From Todiramphus chloris collaris (Eukaryota > Chordata > Aves > Coraciiformes > Alcedinidae), in contig JANVCC010000018.1 in assembly GCA_025345505.1 (NCBI GenBank), positions 37,957,147 to 38,021,146 of the forward strand: DNA of 64,000 nucleotides. Direction: 5' to 3'. Positions 11,998-24,000 of this stretch are shown one piece after another. The translations under genes were made by a program, and so were the position numbers. The notes beneath the pieces were generated by a model that saw nothing but the letters and a program-made list of their open reading frames with translations, did no database searches and was not told where the DNA came from. Numbering within the stretch: the stretch's first letter is position 1; every line of letters begins with the position of its first letter.

Positions 11998-14826
11998 TGA
12001 TTCTTGCTCTGAGGCAGCATCCAGCAGCTAGTCATGGCCTAGCTTGCCTGGGTTTCCATCTTTTCTGTTCAACCTTGTGCAGGCACCTTGTTGCTGCAGA
12101 GTTTTGCTCACACTTCGAGCTTCACAGCTCAAGACTGGAGAGTAGAGATGTACAAAGCTGGTGGAGCAGGTAAATGGGAATGGTAAGTGGGAACAGAAGC
12201 ATGAAATCATTAACCCTTCTGAGAGCTGGGCTCTCAATCCGGCAGAGTCCCAAGGCATGTGTTTCCCTGAGGATGACACGGGGCTGGAGTATGTGCCCAG
12301 AAATGCTCTTCCTGACTTGCAGCACAGTCCAGTTGTGTTCTGGACACTGGTCAAATGGGCTCCCAAGAAGTGGCTGTGGAGACCAGGAGCAAGTGATAGA
12401 TCATCCCTCAAGACTTTTTTCTGGCACAAAGTTTGTATATCTGTATGCTCTAAAAAATAATCACTGCCTCTGCTGTGTGCTAATATATCGCACAGGATGG
12501 GAAATGTGAAATCTAAAGAGTTTTGGTGGCTGTTTTTATTCAAAGAGAACTTTAAATTTGTGGTGCTGAAGCAATGCAAACAATTTGTTTGTTTGTTTCT
12601 TACCACATTTTGTAATAAAACTTTGATGCTCTGGCTATAGCTGCCTGTCTCTCTTCAGGCCTGTGGTTATCAAGGGTAACTCTACCATACCGCCTTTTCT
12701 CGTTTAAAAACCACAACTCTGCTGATGGTTTTCCCTCAGTGATGTGGGTGCAAGCAGGAGATACCGCTTTTCTCAGGCTTGCCATCATCTGTTGCTCTGT
12801 TCTTGCCCGGTTGAGGCCATCGTTGTGTGCACCTCGCCATTATCTGTGCAAACACAGCAAATGACACCCCGGAGAGATGTTCTGACAGCTAGAGGAGGTG
12901 CACGGGGCAGCAAAGGGGCAGAGAGGCTGTGAGCCTCTCCTCTGGCATCTCCGGTCATTTAAGGACCCTATGCTTCAGGGTGCTCAGAAGTCTGACCATT
13001 CAAGTTCATACTTCAGTCATCAAATGAAAATGTTATTGGAAATGTGGCCTAAATTATAGACTGTAGAGTCTGACATCACCTTCAGCTAAATCATAAGATG
13101 ACATTTCCTTCCTATAATGAAGTGTATAAACCTCATCTTAAAATGGTGAACAAAATTATCCCCTCGTTACCCAGCTGATTTAATGCCAGGGTGCATTCAG
13201 AGGCACAGAGGTGATCTTTAATATCACACATGATCTTTATGTTTCTTGAATTAACCGCATCATAGTGCATGTTGGCAAGAAGCCATAATACTTCATCCGT
13301 CTATCAACTAAGCAGCTGAAAGTTGCAGGGGTAATACTGTCAAGAGGCAGACTAGGGCTTGGTTTAAGAACTACTCTAAATACCACAAAGCAACACCCTT
13401 TTTAATAGTTTAATATTTTATACTCACATTAGTTATGCTGTATGTGTAAGAGTTCTTTAGTATATACAGTTGGGACTGAAATCAGTGTTGGGTCAAATGT
13501 AGCTTTCTGAACAATGTTTTGGATCCAAATAGCTACAAGCCTTGAGCGTCATGCAGGTTGTTCTAGGGAGGGGGTGCAAAGTGTGATAAAGTGAAGTCAA
13601 CCGTGTTTGCTTACAAGAACATACTTAGCTTTTCCATGGACACGGTGAGGGTTCAGGATGTGTCAGGCTTCCTGGGATTGCCCACATGGTGATTCTCAGC
13701 CTTTTTTTCTGTCTGGCAACACTTGGTATGTGCCTGGGTTCATCTCCTTGCCCCATCACCATCCCTCCTCCCACCTCCTTTTTGCTGCCCTTCTCTCAAA
13801 CCCAGCTTTGCTGCTCTCTCTCTGTGTATGTCCTGGTGATTGGTTGGTGCTGGGCTAGGTTCAGGCTCCCAGCTTGTCCCTAAGACCTTCGACATCTGTG
13901 CATGTTCTCCTCTGGACTCCAGCAAGGTGGTGCTGAGGCAGCTCAGGTCTGGCAGACCTCAATGCATCATTCCCCTCCTTACTTCTCAGGATGTAAGACC
14001 AAGATGAAGCCCATGTCCCAGGAGCTGATTACTCCTGGTAGTCCCTTGAGTACCTGGCATTAAGCAAGTCTGGCATGGTGGCAGTGTAGCTGAGGGCTCT
14101 GAAAGTGGTGTCTGCTACCAACAAGCTATCGACTATGATCTCCTTAAAAAATAAGCTGACAAAAGGTCTCTGCTGATGAAGTTGCTGTGTGCTTACCCTG
14201 ATTTGCCCCAGACAGCTCCATGGGCTGAGAAGCATGATTTTTTTTCTCACCCTGCACCAGCACAGCTATAGGGGCAGTTACTTTTTCTGATGTGAATCCA
14301 ACAGGTCTGCTTCCATGTGTTGGCTCCTTGCTCCTTCCCCTTATGCACACGCTGTGCTCAAGGCAATGCACAAGGGTGCAGTGCCCTGTCTGTTGTGTTC
14401 CCTCTCATAAAAAGCCAGAACCAGATATTCCCCCATCACTCCAGCCCCTGGCAGCTTATTCCCTGTGCTAAGCCTAAGGCCAATGCCTCAGGGGTGACCA
14501 TGAGGGGCATGGGCAGGGAGTCTTCCCCTCCCAGAAAATATATAGGCAACTCCACCCTTGGCCCATCTTCTTTGCCCAGAATTTAGAGCAGCTTCCTGTG
14601 TTTGCTTTTGTTTTGGGTTTAAATATGTGCTTAGCTATCTCTCAGAGCTATCTCAAATGCAGGGGTGTGGTGAGACTGCCTAATTGAACTTAGCCTATGA
14701 CATCTGCAGATGGATGGCCTGTCTCCATAAAGCTGTTTTATCTTTTCCACTTAGGTTCGTTTAGAAATTGATCATTTAAATCCTTTGTCTCCACTTTTCT
14801 TGTGACTTAATGAGACATAGGCCTAG
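11998..14826. other. Gene-free stretch
   Basis: No gene or transposon is recognised. A 192-codon minus-strand frame at 12028-12606 is long for the window but is overlapped by several plus-strand frames of similar length and has no identifiable domain, so it is not called as a gene. A short GTTT microsatellite lies at 12584-12599. Confidence 0.55.
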
Positions 14827-15085
14827 AACAAGAGGGAATGGTCTCAAGTGGCACCATGGGGGGTTTACACTGGACATTTGGAGAAATTTTTCACTGCAAG
14901 GGTTGTCGGGCACTGGAACAGGCTGCCCTGGGAGATGATTGAGTCACCATCCCTGGATGTGTTTAAAAGCCATATAGATGCAGTGCTTGGGGATAGGGCT
15001 TAGTGGTGGACTTGGTAGAGTGGCGTTAATGGTTCGACTCAATGATCTTAAAGGTCTTTTCCAACCTAAATGATTCTATGATTTT
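14827..15085 (+). mobile_element. CR1 LINE 3' end
   Basis: About 260 bases in direct orientation. It begins in the last codons of ORF2 (the 'AACAAGAGGGAATGG' segment), runs through 'GGAACAGGCTGCCCTGGGAG' and 'GAGTCACCATCCCTGGATG', and ends at 'TTAAAGGTCTTTTCCAACC' followed by ATTCTATGATT. The terminal motifs match the type seen in the copies at 23420-23646 and 47080-49265. The element is strongly 5'-truncated and carries no catalytic domain. No target-site duplication is evident, which is usual for CR1. Confidence 0.93.
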
Positions 15086-16813
15086 AAGTTTGCTGGTGAT
15101 CGAGACAAGCAAAGTAAACCTTTTCAGAATCAGAAAAGGCCCCCGCAGAAGTTTACACCCTTTTGAGACCCTCTCTTTCAAAACTGAACTTCAGTTTCCC
15201 TCCCAGGAGGGATCTGTTTGCACGCTGGATCACACCTTTTGGAAAGGAGAAGAAATGGCAGGATGCTCTGAGCACTTGTGTGAGGGACCAATTCCTCCTC
15301 AGATTTTCATCACCCCCCTCATCATTGTCTGACATGGGGTCCTGCAAAGCCACAGTCACAGTCAGGCCAACCACCTCCTTCACATGTCAGTGGAAACGCT
15401 TGGGCACGAAACATGAGAAGCTGCATCCCCAACCCACTGGAGTCACTGGAAGAATGTCCTTGGCTTTCACAGGGTGAGGATTTCAGCCTAACTGTCGCTC
15501 TCTAGTTGAAAAGCTATAGGCCAAACACACCCATGGGATCCACAATATGTTTCTAACAGTATGCTCGGATTTTAATGCATTTGCATATAATCTTCTCGAT
15601 GAGGGTTTTCCCGCTAAACTCTTGCTCTGACATGATGAGGAATGTTTCAAGACAGCAAAATGGAAAACGTGTCAGGGAGATATGAACACCTGAACAGAGG
15701 TGAGGAGGGCAAAACATGGCTACCTATTTCTCCACCCTGCTTTCCCTCCTGCTGGCTCCATCACTATGAGTTTTGGCTTCCAGAGTTACTTCACGCTGGC
15801 CCCAAAGGGAATACCTGTGACAAGTGTGCAGCAGCATCCTGATCCTCATGTTTGTGCTTTCTCTTTGTACATCATGACACACGGCATGTTGGACACCAGC
15901 CCATCAGTTCTTTGTGGAGCTTGCGTGCAATCACCAGCTGAGGGCCCTAGGGCTATTTTTTTTTCTCTTTTGGACAAGGTGAATATCCAGATCTCCAGAG
16001 CAGGGGATGCCATTTGAGAAAGCTGCGTGCTGCCAGGGAGTTAAGAAGCACAAGGGCATTGATGTGTTGTCTGTTGGGGACGGAAGGCAGGAGGATAATT
16101 ACAGTGCTGTGATTTTTGACAGCACAGAGTAATATGTCGCTGAAAATATGGGGTTTGTCCTCAAGAAGATGATATTTCTATGTCTCAGTCTTTTATGTAT
16201 TTACCCTTCTGTGAGATAGAGATGTGCTATTATCCACTTCTCATGGGGTGAAGACGTAGTGAATGTGAAAAATAAGAAACTGAGTTCTAGGTTAATGGCA
16301 CAAACATGGGACTCCTTCACATGTCAGGGGAAATGCAGTATTGGACTCCTTCTTGGGAAGAGAAATGGTGATGGGCACCCTTTCTCAAGTGCAGTCAACC
16401 CATCAAGCCAATGGCAGCTACACACATGTATTTCGATCTCTTATTTTTCTAAGGATATATTCAGTTCCCTCCCGAGGAACAAGGGTCCTGGCCATGTTAT
16501 ATCAGTCTGTGGCAGGCAGTTATGTTGTGGGTCCTGTATGGGGTTCAGATCCTCTGCAAGATGCTCTGTGAGCACCACAAATGCTTCTGTGGGCCCACCA
16601 CAAGGGCCTTTCCTTCCCCACGTGATTGCCAAGTCCCTGCAGTGCTTTCCAGATGTGTTAAGTCTGGTCTGGAAGAACAAGCTCTAGGTGGGAATACACT
16701 TCAAGGGCCAGCTGCAGACAGCAATACTGATTAATCCCCCAGATACAGTCATGTCCAAGATGGACTAGACACATAGACACAGACCACCAGCAACACAGAC
16801 TGTCCATTTGTTC

Positions 16814-16837
16814 TTTTTTTTTTTTTTTTTCTTTTTT
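16814..16837. repeat. Poly-T tract
   Basis: T17, then C, then T6. This homopolymer encodes the phenylalanine run seen at the start of a chance frame here. Confidence 0.85.
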
Positions 16838-17558
16838 CCCCAAAAGCTATTAATTTGGGATGTTTTTCAACTAGTGATCTCAACTGGAAAAGTTCCAGAT
16901 CCCATGCTGTGTACCTTGGGGGTACCCCATTTCATAGTAAGTACCTTCATTTCAGAGTATTGTCTGTTTATTTTGGAAGGTTTACCTCCCCTCCCTGAAA
17001 AAAACAGAGATGAATTGGGATAAATACAGGCAGGAAATGGTTTCCCTGGCAACACTAAGAATACATAAGAACAACCTCATCATTCACTTTTATTCCTTAG
17101 ATACACTTGTAAAAGAAGTTTGAGCTACATTAAAAGACATCTCCTGTTTACAGCACAGCACTCAAGTCAACAGAATTAATCAGCCCTGATTTCACTTTGA
17201 GTGAGATGGGAACTAAGTCCCTTTAAAAACCAGGGATGTAAGGTCTTAGATTACAGGCAATGAAAGCTGAGTCAAAAGAGGAGTTCATTCAGATTCAACA
17301 CTGGTCAAAAAAAAAAAAAGCTGCTTTATGCAACATTCAGCTTTGCTGAAGTGTAACTTACAGTAACGAACTTCCAGCGTGTCCTGTTCAGAGTGCCTTA
17401 GGTTTTGGTGAAGCCTGGGTCGGATTATGTGTGAGCAAAATCTAATCTAGCTGTGTGACAGTGCTGGAAAGGAAATCAGAAAAATTCTGATTGTTAGGGG
17501 AGACATTTAAGCTTGGTGTGATGTAATTTCTACTCCTGTCACGTTGCAATAGCACATT

Positions 17559-17580
17559 CCCCCCTCCCTCCCTCCCTCCT
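17559..17580. repeat. CCCT tetranucleotide microsatellite
   Basis: About five CCCT units, all pyrimidine on the plus strand. Confidence 0.85.
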
Positions 17581-20500
17581 GATCTGCTTGCCATTCCTGC
17601 CAGCCTCCCCACATGCTGTAAGGTGCAGGGGAGACATTTCAGCAACTTGGATGACTTCATCTTCCATCTTGACCAGCGTGTCCAGACTCAGAAGCCAGAG
17701 GAAACCTCCCTGAGCACATCCTCCTCACCCAGGTTGGTCTATGGTCTGTAGGGAGGAGGGATTGTTCCTAAGGGGAATCCAGGGAAACAAGGTTTCAGCT
17801 TTAGCCCTGCCAGATTTCTACCTCCAAGATCTTCCCTTTCCTCTCATTAAAGAGGGATCAGATTGGCCAGCAAAGCTCAAGGCATCCCAAGGACCCGGTG
17901 TTCGACCTGTTTCCTTGTCTTACGTTCTTTCTGGTATCACTGCTTCCCAGACAAGATCCTCCATCCTGTATGTAAGACCTACTTTCTTGGTTCTGATCTG
18001 CCTAAACAGCATTAGCTTTGTCTCCAGTGACTGCTGGGGATCAGTCCATAAGCACTGATATAAATCATTATTCAAAAGCTGTGTTTCTAATGAATGTTAT
18101 TGCTGCAGCGGAAAGAGGACCCATTGCTAATGACATCTGCAAATGATGATGGAGAATGTTTAAGGTCAAGCCACAGGAGGATCAGTTGTTCAGCTGGGTG
18201 CAAATGAACAACATGTGTTTCAACATATGTCTAACTTAAAGTCACAGACATGGGAACAGAAGTAGCAGCACATTAGAAAAATCTCCAGTGCCTCCCTCTG
18301 TCTAGCTCATCGGAAAGAAGTCTCAGAAAAGGGATGGTCAGTGGTTACCATCACCTGAATAAGGACAGATACTTGATGGTAGAATGCTCTTTGTTCTAGC
18401 AGAGGGACAGGAAAAAAGATGGGTGGAAGCTGAAAATAAGCAAACTCAGACAAAAATAAGAGGCATTTTTTTATTGTGAGTGTAATAATCATTGGACTTC
18501 AATCAAGGTTGAAGTGGTTTCTCCACCACAGGAAACTTAACATTCATGATGTTTTTCTTAAGGGTGGACATTTGATCATTTCCAGGAGGTCCACTGAGCC
18601 AGGTTACATAGGAGATCAGGAAAGATAGTCACAGTGGTACCTTTCTGGTGTTAGACTTTATTGCGTGAGGAGCCGAGAAGCTGGAGAAGGCAGTCCAATA
18701 TCATGGCCAAGCTAGTAGGTTTAACTTCTTGGAAGGACTGGTGGGAAGAAGGGGGAATATATGGTGCTTCCACATCCTGGAAGAGCTCTGATATTTGCAA
18801 AAGAGTGCTGATACACATTTTCTTTTTCCTCAGTCCTCTTTGAAGGGAAGACCCCCAAGAATGAGAATGTCTTGTTTTACCAGTTCCACTGGCATAGCTC
18901 TGGTTTGTTTGATCTTGGCATCAACCTAACTCCATGCTTAGTAATATTATTGCTGTCTTGTTTCAGAGGAATGAGTAGATGGTCCCTTCTAGGATGGAAT
19001 AATGTTTCCTTTCCTGAAGTAGCTCTGTTTGGTCCAGCTGATGGTGTGTAGAGAGTACACTATGGCAGATGGTGCTAGAGGAGCTTGGAAGAGGATGGTG
19101 ATTACTGGGGAGGTTAGGGGTTTGCAAAGAGCCCCAAAACCTGGGTCTAGTTCCCACAGATATTGTGCCACTCTGGACTAGCTCATAATAGGAAATGATG
19201 CTGTAACCAAAGGCAGCCCTAGGAACTTAACATAGTCACTTCCTCATCTCCAGGAATCTGATTAAACTCAGAAATGGTTTCTAAAGATGGTTCTGCATTT
19301 TCCATTGCTAACCTCAGACTTAAAACTCCAAAATGCTGCAATGCTGTAATGATGAAATATGACTGAGGTGTGGATAGTTTCTGTAAAAGAGTGTGCATTA
19401 TTTGATTCAAGACCAAAATTCAACAATTGTATCCAATAATAGAATTTCTACTCTGTGGGGTGAGATTCTCCCCCATACAGTGCTTGGTCCCAGGGATGGG
19501 CTTTCCTTATCACCCCACTCTTCTTCTCACACAAAAGCCATCTCTCAAAGATACATCTTTGTTCAAGAAGGACTTGGTCCTGGGAGGCCCAGTGAACCAG
19601 TTTGTGGGGAACAGGATTGGATAACCATGGCAGTCCTTCTGATTTTAAGCTGCAGAAGAGGATTTCCTGAGCACAAGGAGCAGGGCAGCTAAGAGAGGTA
19701 GTCTGACACCATGGCCAAACACTTAGACCCATCTTTTGGGACAGAGTGATGGGAAGAAGAGAGAAGAACTTCCCAACAGAGGACTTCACAGGGCTCTGTG
19801 CTCCACAAAGGGCTCCTTGATGCAGAGAGTGAGCCGGGCAGCGGGCCAGGAGCAAGAGCAGCAGAAGCGATGGGGCATGGCCCAAACTTGCATGATCCAT
19901 GGTGACAAAACATGTGGGGCTCCTCTTTTGGGAATGAGATCCCTAAGGGCCTGGCTGTGCCCCTGCCTGCCCCAGCTGTGTGGAAAGAGGAGGTGGTGTA
20001 GGTGCAGTTCTGGGCTAAGATAGAGCAGGGTTTGTTTGGAGGGTTGCTAGTGCTTCTGCGCCTGCCCTAGCTCTGCTCCTGCCCTGGAATAACTCCATGA
20101 CAAAACCCTTCCTGATTTCAGCAAGTGTTGCCTGAGCCCCCCTTTCCGTGCTTCTGTGCTTCCTTGCCATGTCTAGCAATTAAGCAAAAGCCCCAGACAT
20201 CGCCTTGCTCATACAATGCTTTAATTATAAAGTAGTTTGCTTCTGATTGGCAATTACTCTGCCTGGGAATGGGCCTCGCAAGTGAGTGGGCCTTGAAGAC
20301 CTGGCTGTCGCTTTCATCTGCCTCATCCCCGTCTCCATCTGGCTGCCGAAGCAAAAGGTCTCATAGGCTTTTCCATGAAATATTAGCACTAAAAAAAAAA
20401 AGAAGTGGCTGGGGTTGGCCTTTGCTGAGGCTGTAGCTTCAGTTTCTTTCTTTGTTTTCACCTTTTCCCTCTTAGTTGTTAATAGGAAATATCTGATTCA

Positions 20501-21633
20501 TTATCATTGCTGGACTAATCCCATCACACTATGGCACTCAGCTCCTTCTGCCAGATGAGCTATAAGCAGAGAAATGAGATAGTAACGGCACACAGACAAC
20601 CTGCTGCTGACCTTCTGCTTTTAAAGGCAGTGGGACTACCCTGGGGGAAGCACTTCTCAGAAGCACATGCCTGATCTCAGACCTGGGGTCTGCATGTGCT
20701 CTGAAGGGTTGTGATGGGGATTTCCACAACAGCAAACTGAGGGGCAGGCACTGGATGCTGGGATCAGACTGGATCTTCTTGCTCTGAAATCCTTGAGGCT
20801 GAAGACCAGGTATGGAAACGCAAATTTGCAGAAATGTGGGAATCTCATCTTTATCCTGACTTCTGTCTATCCTCACATGGACTGCGTAGCTTTGCAAGGT
20901 GCACTGGCGTTGGGGATGGGTGCAGGAGCCTGGGCACTGTGTGTGGTCCTTCTCCTGGTCTGAGGAAAGCCATTGCCCCCTCCAGACCTTGGCTACCCCC
21001 TGTCCTGTTCTCTCCCATTCCATGACATCCTGTCTGGTGGCACAAGCCAGTCCCAGATCAAAAATACTGTGATGGATGGAAGTGTGTTAGTGCAGTGTCA
21101 AAGGCCACATGCCACCAGCAGGAGTCACCCACTGCCACAGCCATCTCCCGTAAGCTTTCTATGGACAGTGACATCTGGGTTGTGCAGCATGTTCTCCCAT
21201 GCCAGTTGACCCTTCAGACCTCATCCTATTCCATTCCCACATCAGGAAGCACGTAGAGACAGAAGTAATTTTCTTTTCCAACTAGAAACAACATGAGATT
21301 AGATCTTAATGCCATGCACTTTGATTTTCCTTAGTACAATCACAGCAGTCATTGGTACTTGTACAATAGTAAGTATTGTCAAAGAGCAAATACTTAGTGG
21401 CACAAAGATTGGGAACTGAGCATGGTTGGGATGAAACTCTCCCTTTCTTCAGCAGCCTGTGTGTTTTTGAGCTATTTAAATTCAGCCACTAGAGAGCAAA
21501 CTTCTTCTTTTTATCAAATGGCAGTTTATATTTTTCTTTAAAAAAAGAATTGTACAGTTCTTCAGGCTAAAAACCATAAAAATTGAAAACAGAGCTTTTA
21601 TTTTACAGAAGGGAAAAGAATCTTGCCTGCTTG

Positions 21634-21677
21634 TTCTCTTTTTTTCTCTCTCTCCTTCTTTCCTTCTTTCTCTCTTC
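21634..21677. repeat. CT-rich polypyrimidine tract
   Basis: Forty-four bases almost purely C and T, with CTTT and CT units, followed at once by AG (21678-21679). It is a simple repeat by composition. The following AG gives it the look of a splice acceptor, but no coding signal follows. Confidence 0.75.
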
Positions 21678-22611
21678 AGAAGCTGTGTTTTAGGAAGGGA
21701 GAAGAATAGATGAGTGTGTTTTGTTGTAGTGAAGGTCTCTGCTAATGACTACTGAAGCTCTCTTCCTTCATGTCAATCAGCAGAGGTAACTGTCCACCCT
21801 GATGTTTGGCAGGCTGTGTGAGGAGCATCTCAAAAGGAGGCCTTAGGATAGCAAATAGGCACTACAGTGCTGTGCATGCGATTGTGCAAGCCTTAAGAGA
21901 GGAAGAGATCTGCAAACCAGCAGGGTTATACCCATTCATATTGGAGGCTGCCTCTTTGTAGAGTAATGCTGCAGCAGCTGGGCTCCTTAGACCATGTGGT
22001 TTAAATGCCCTTGAGATTTTAACTCAAACAAGGTTAGAGAAGTCAAATCTTTCCGGAGAGGAGCCTTAGCCCTTTGGTCTTACACAGCGTGGAGGTTCCC
22101 TGCTCTGACGGTTCATGTGCAGCTGTGCTGGGGGAGCAATGTCAGGGGTCGGGGGAGAAGGACATCCTTTCAATGTGCTAAGTTGGGAAGAAGAGCTCTT
22201 CTCCCCTGTTCTTCTGGTGAGTAAAGGTTGTATGTGCAGAAAGAACAATTGTGAAGAATCTAAAAGCAATAATAAAGGGGCAATGGCATTTTACTAACTT
22301 ACTTCATTGCTTCAGGAAAAAGCCCATGCAAGATGCTTCTGGGCTACAAGGACTGTGGGCCCAGGCTCTGCAGAGTCCTGTAGTTACTGTGCTACAACTG
22401 AATGTCCTTTACAATGTAATGGCTCATGTCAAGGCTGTCTGCAAGCTTCCTTTAAGACAATTCTAGTTAACAATAAACCGTGCTGAGGTGCCCAAAGAGG
22501 CTTCTTAACATGATATTAGTGTCAGAGACAGCTCGGAGATGGTGGAGACAGGCAGGGACATCTGTGATTTAACAGGAGACAAGTCCCAGGTATTGGCTTA
22601 CTAGCCCAAGT

Positions 22612-22625
22612 AGCAGCAGCAGCAG
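22612..22625. repeat. AGC trinucleotide repeat
   Basis: Between four and five AGC units, in no convincing coding frame. Confidence 0.75.
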
Positions 22626-23000
22626 GGAACTGATTCTTCTTGGAAACCACCTCCAAATGGCCCAAAGCACAAGTGAAGCAAATGCAGGGTCAGTCAGGAA
22701 CTGGAAAACCCCCAGCAGCACCTGGTATAAAGCAGCTCTTCCAGGGAAAATGAAAAGGCATTTTGTGAAATACTTAGTGTTGTCAGCATTGTGTGCACAG
22801 TGGGTTATCTCCCTGCCTTTCTTTGTGAACTGGCCAAGGGACCAGCATATTGCCTACCGTTCAATGATGTGGTGCTTTATGGTAACTCATGGGCATGGTA
22901 TTAAGGCCCATGGCCTGACATGTACCTCTACAGAAGGGCATTCCAACAGCCTGTGGGTGGTATGTGATTTGACTGCCAAGAGGACAAATCCGACTGTTTA

Positions 23001-23417
23001 ATGTCCCATCAACATTATGAATTGCCCCATGGACTCATGTGGCCCAGATTTAATCAGTTTAATGTCTTTGTTGATGACATGGGCAGTGGGGTTGAATGCA
23101 CCCTCAGAAATTTTGCTGATGACACCAAGCTGTGTGATGTGGTTGACATGCTGGACAGAAGGGATGCCATCCAGAGGGACCTTGACAGGCTTGAGAAGTG
23201 GGCCTATGTGAACATTGTGAAGTTCAACAAGGCCAAGTGTGAGGTCCTGCACATGGATCACCACAATCCCAAGCACAAATACAGGCTGGGCAATGAGAGG
23301 ATTGAGAGCAGCCCTATGGAGAAGGACTTGTGGGTATTGGTTGGCGAGAAGCCCAACACGGTCCAGCAATGTGCGGTCACAGCCTAGAAAGCCAATCACA
23401 TCCTGGGCTGCATCAAA
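23001..23417 (+). pseudogene. CR1 ORF2 reverse-transcriptase remnant
   Basis: A frame open from 23001 to 23387 encodes the later part of the CR1 reverse transcriptase. Visible in order are a decayed VPQG-type motif (here LPHG), the 'FNVFVDDMGSG' stretch, the catalytic-site motif FADDTKL (codons for FADD at 23112-23123, both aspartates kept), 'AIQRDLDRLEKWA', and 'KFNKAKCEVLHM'. A stop codon (TAG) ends the frame at 23385-23387, before the conserved 'KANHILGCIK' stretch, which continues in the same frame to the insertion point. The rest of the protein, about 30 residues to the C-terminus region and beyond, resumes after the inserted CR1 at 23652. Missing N-terminal endonuclease, the stop and the insertion make it a dead copy. 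Confidence 0.9.
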
Positions 23418-23419
23418 AG

Positions 23420-23646
23420 GTTGAACATTAGGGAAAAAAGGCTGGACATTAGGAAAAACTTCTTCACTGAAAGGATTGCTAAGCAGTGGAACAGGCTGCC
23501 CAGGGAGTTGTTGGAAGTATCTAAAAGATGTGTAGATGAGGTGCTTAGGGACATGGTTTACTGTTGGGCTTGGCAGTGTTATATTAATGATTGGACTCAA
23601 TGATCTTAAAGGTCTTTTTCAAACAAAATGATTGTATGATTCTATG
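23420..23646 (+). mobile_element. CR1 3' fragment inserted inside another CR1
   Basis: 227 bases of CR1 3' end lie within the host CR1. The insert begins with a partial duplication of 'ACATTAGG', passes 'GGAACAGGCTGCCCAGGGAG' and 'TTAGGGACATGGTTTACTG', and ends 'CTTAAAGGTCTTTTTC' then ATTGTATGATTCTATG. Its 3' end type matches the copies at 14827 and 47080, not the host. It is flanked by AAAAG at 23415-23419 and again at 23647-23651, consistent with a 5-bp target-site duplication, although the A-rich site makes exact edges uncertain by a base or two. It has no coding capacity. Confidence 0.9.
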
Positions 23647-23651
23647 AAAAG

Positions 23652-24000
23652 AAATGTGGCCAGCAGGTCAAGGGAGGTGATTATCCCTCTCTACTCTGCT
23701 CTTGTGAGACCCTGCTTGGAGTACTAAGTACAGCAATGGGGCCCTCAACATTAAAAGGATGTGGACCTGTTGGATTGAGTCCAGAGGAGGGACAGAAAGA
23801 TGATCAGGGTGATGGAGCATCTCTCTTACGAGGACAGGCTGAGAGAGTTGAGGTTGTTCAGCCTGGAGAACAAATGTTCCAGGGAGACCTTATAAGCAGT
23901 CTTCTACTATCTAGGGGACCTACAAGAATGCTGGAAAGGGACTTTGTATAAGAGAATGTAGTGACAGGACAAGAGCTAGTGACTCTGAACTGAAATAGGG
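23652..24000 (+). pseudogene. CR1 ORF2 C-terminal remnant (host copy, distal part)
   Basis: Continuation of the host CR1 ORF2 after the nested insert. The DNA keeps the order of the family: 'GTGGCCAGCAGGTCAAGGGAG' coding for the VASR(S)REV region, the 'GTCCAGAGGAGGG' (VQRR) segment, and 'GAGAGAGTTGAGGTTGTTCA' (LRELGLF). Several small indels and substitutions break the frame, and stop codons are present, so no long frame is open here. It has no predicted function. Confidence 0.75.

Larger units (their letters stand above)
15086..22999. other. Gene-free stretch with simple repeats
   Basis: Nearly 8 kb without a recognised gene or mobile element. Frames such as 19448-19900 minus (150 codons), 20538-21023 minus (161 codons) and 16259-16687 plus (142 codons) have overlapping partners on the other strand and no domains. 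Simple repeats are listed separately; others are an A13 run at 17307-17319 and an A11 run at 20391-20401. Confidence 0.55.

Noticed and set aside
12028..12606. 192-codon minus-strand open frame
   Set aside because: It overlaps plus-strand frames of similar length, has no domain, transmembrane pattern or splice structure, and is within what chance gives in 64 kb.
20538..21023. 161-codon minus-strand open frame
   Set aside because: Overlapped on the plus strand by several frames; proline/serine-rich chance composition with no domain.
22998..23600. 200-codon minus-strand open frame
   Set aside because: It is the antisense of the CR1 host copy and its nested insert. The real coding sense (FADDTKL and neighbours) is on the plus strand.
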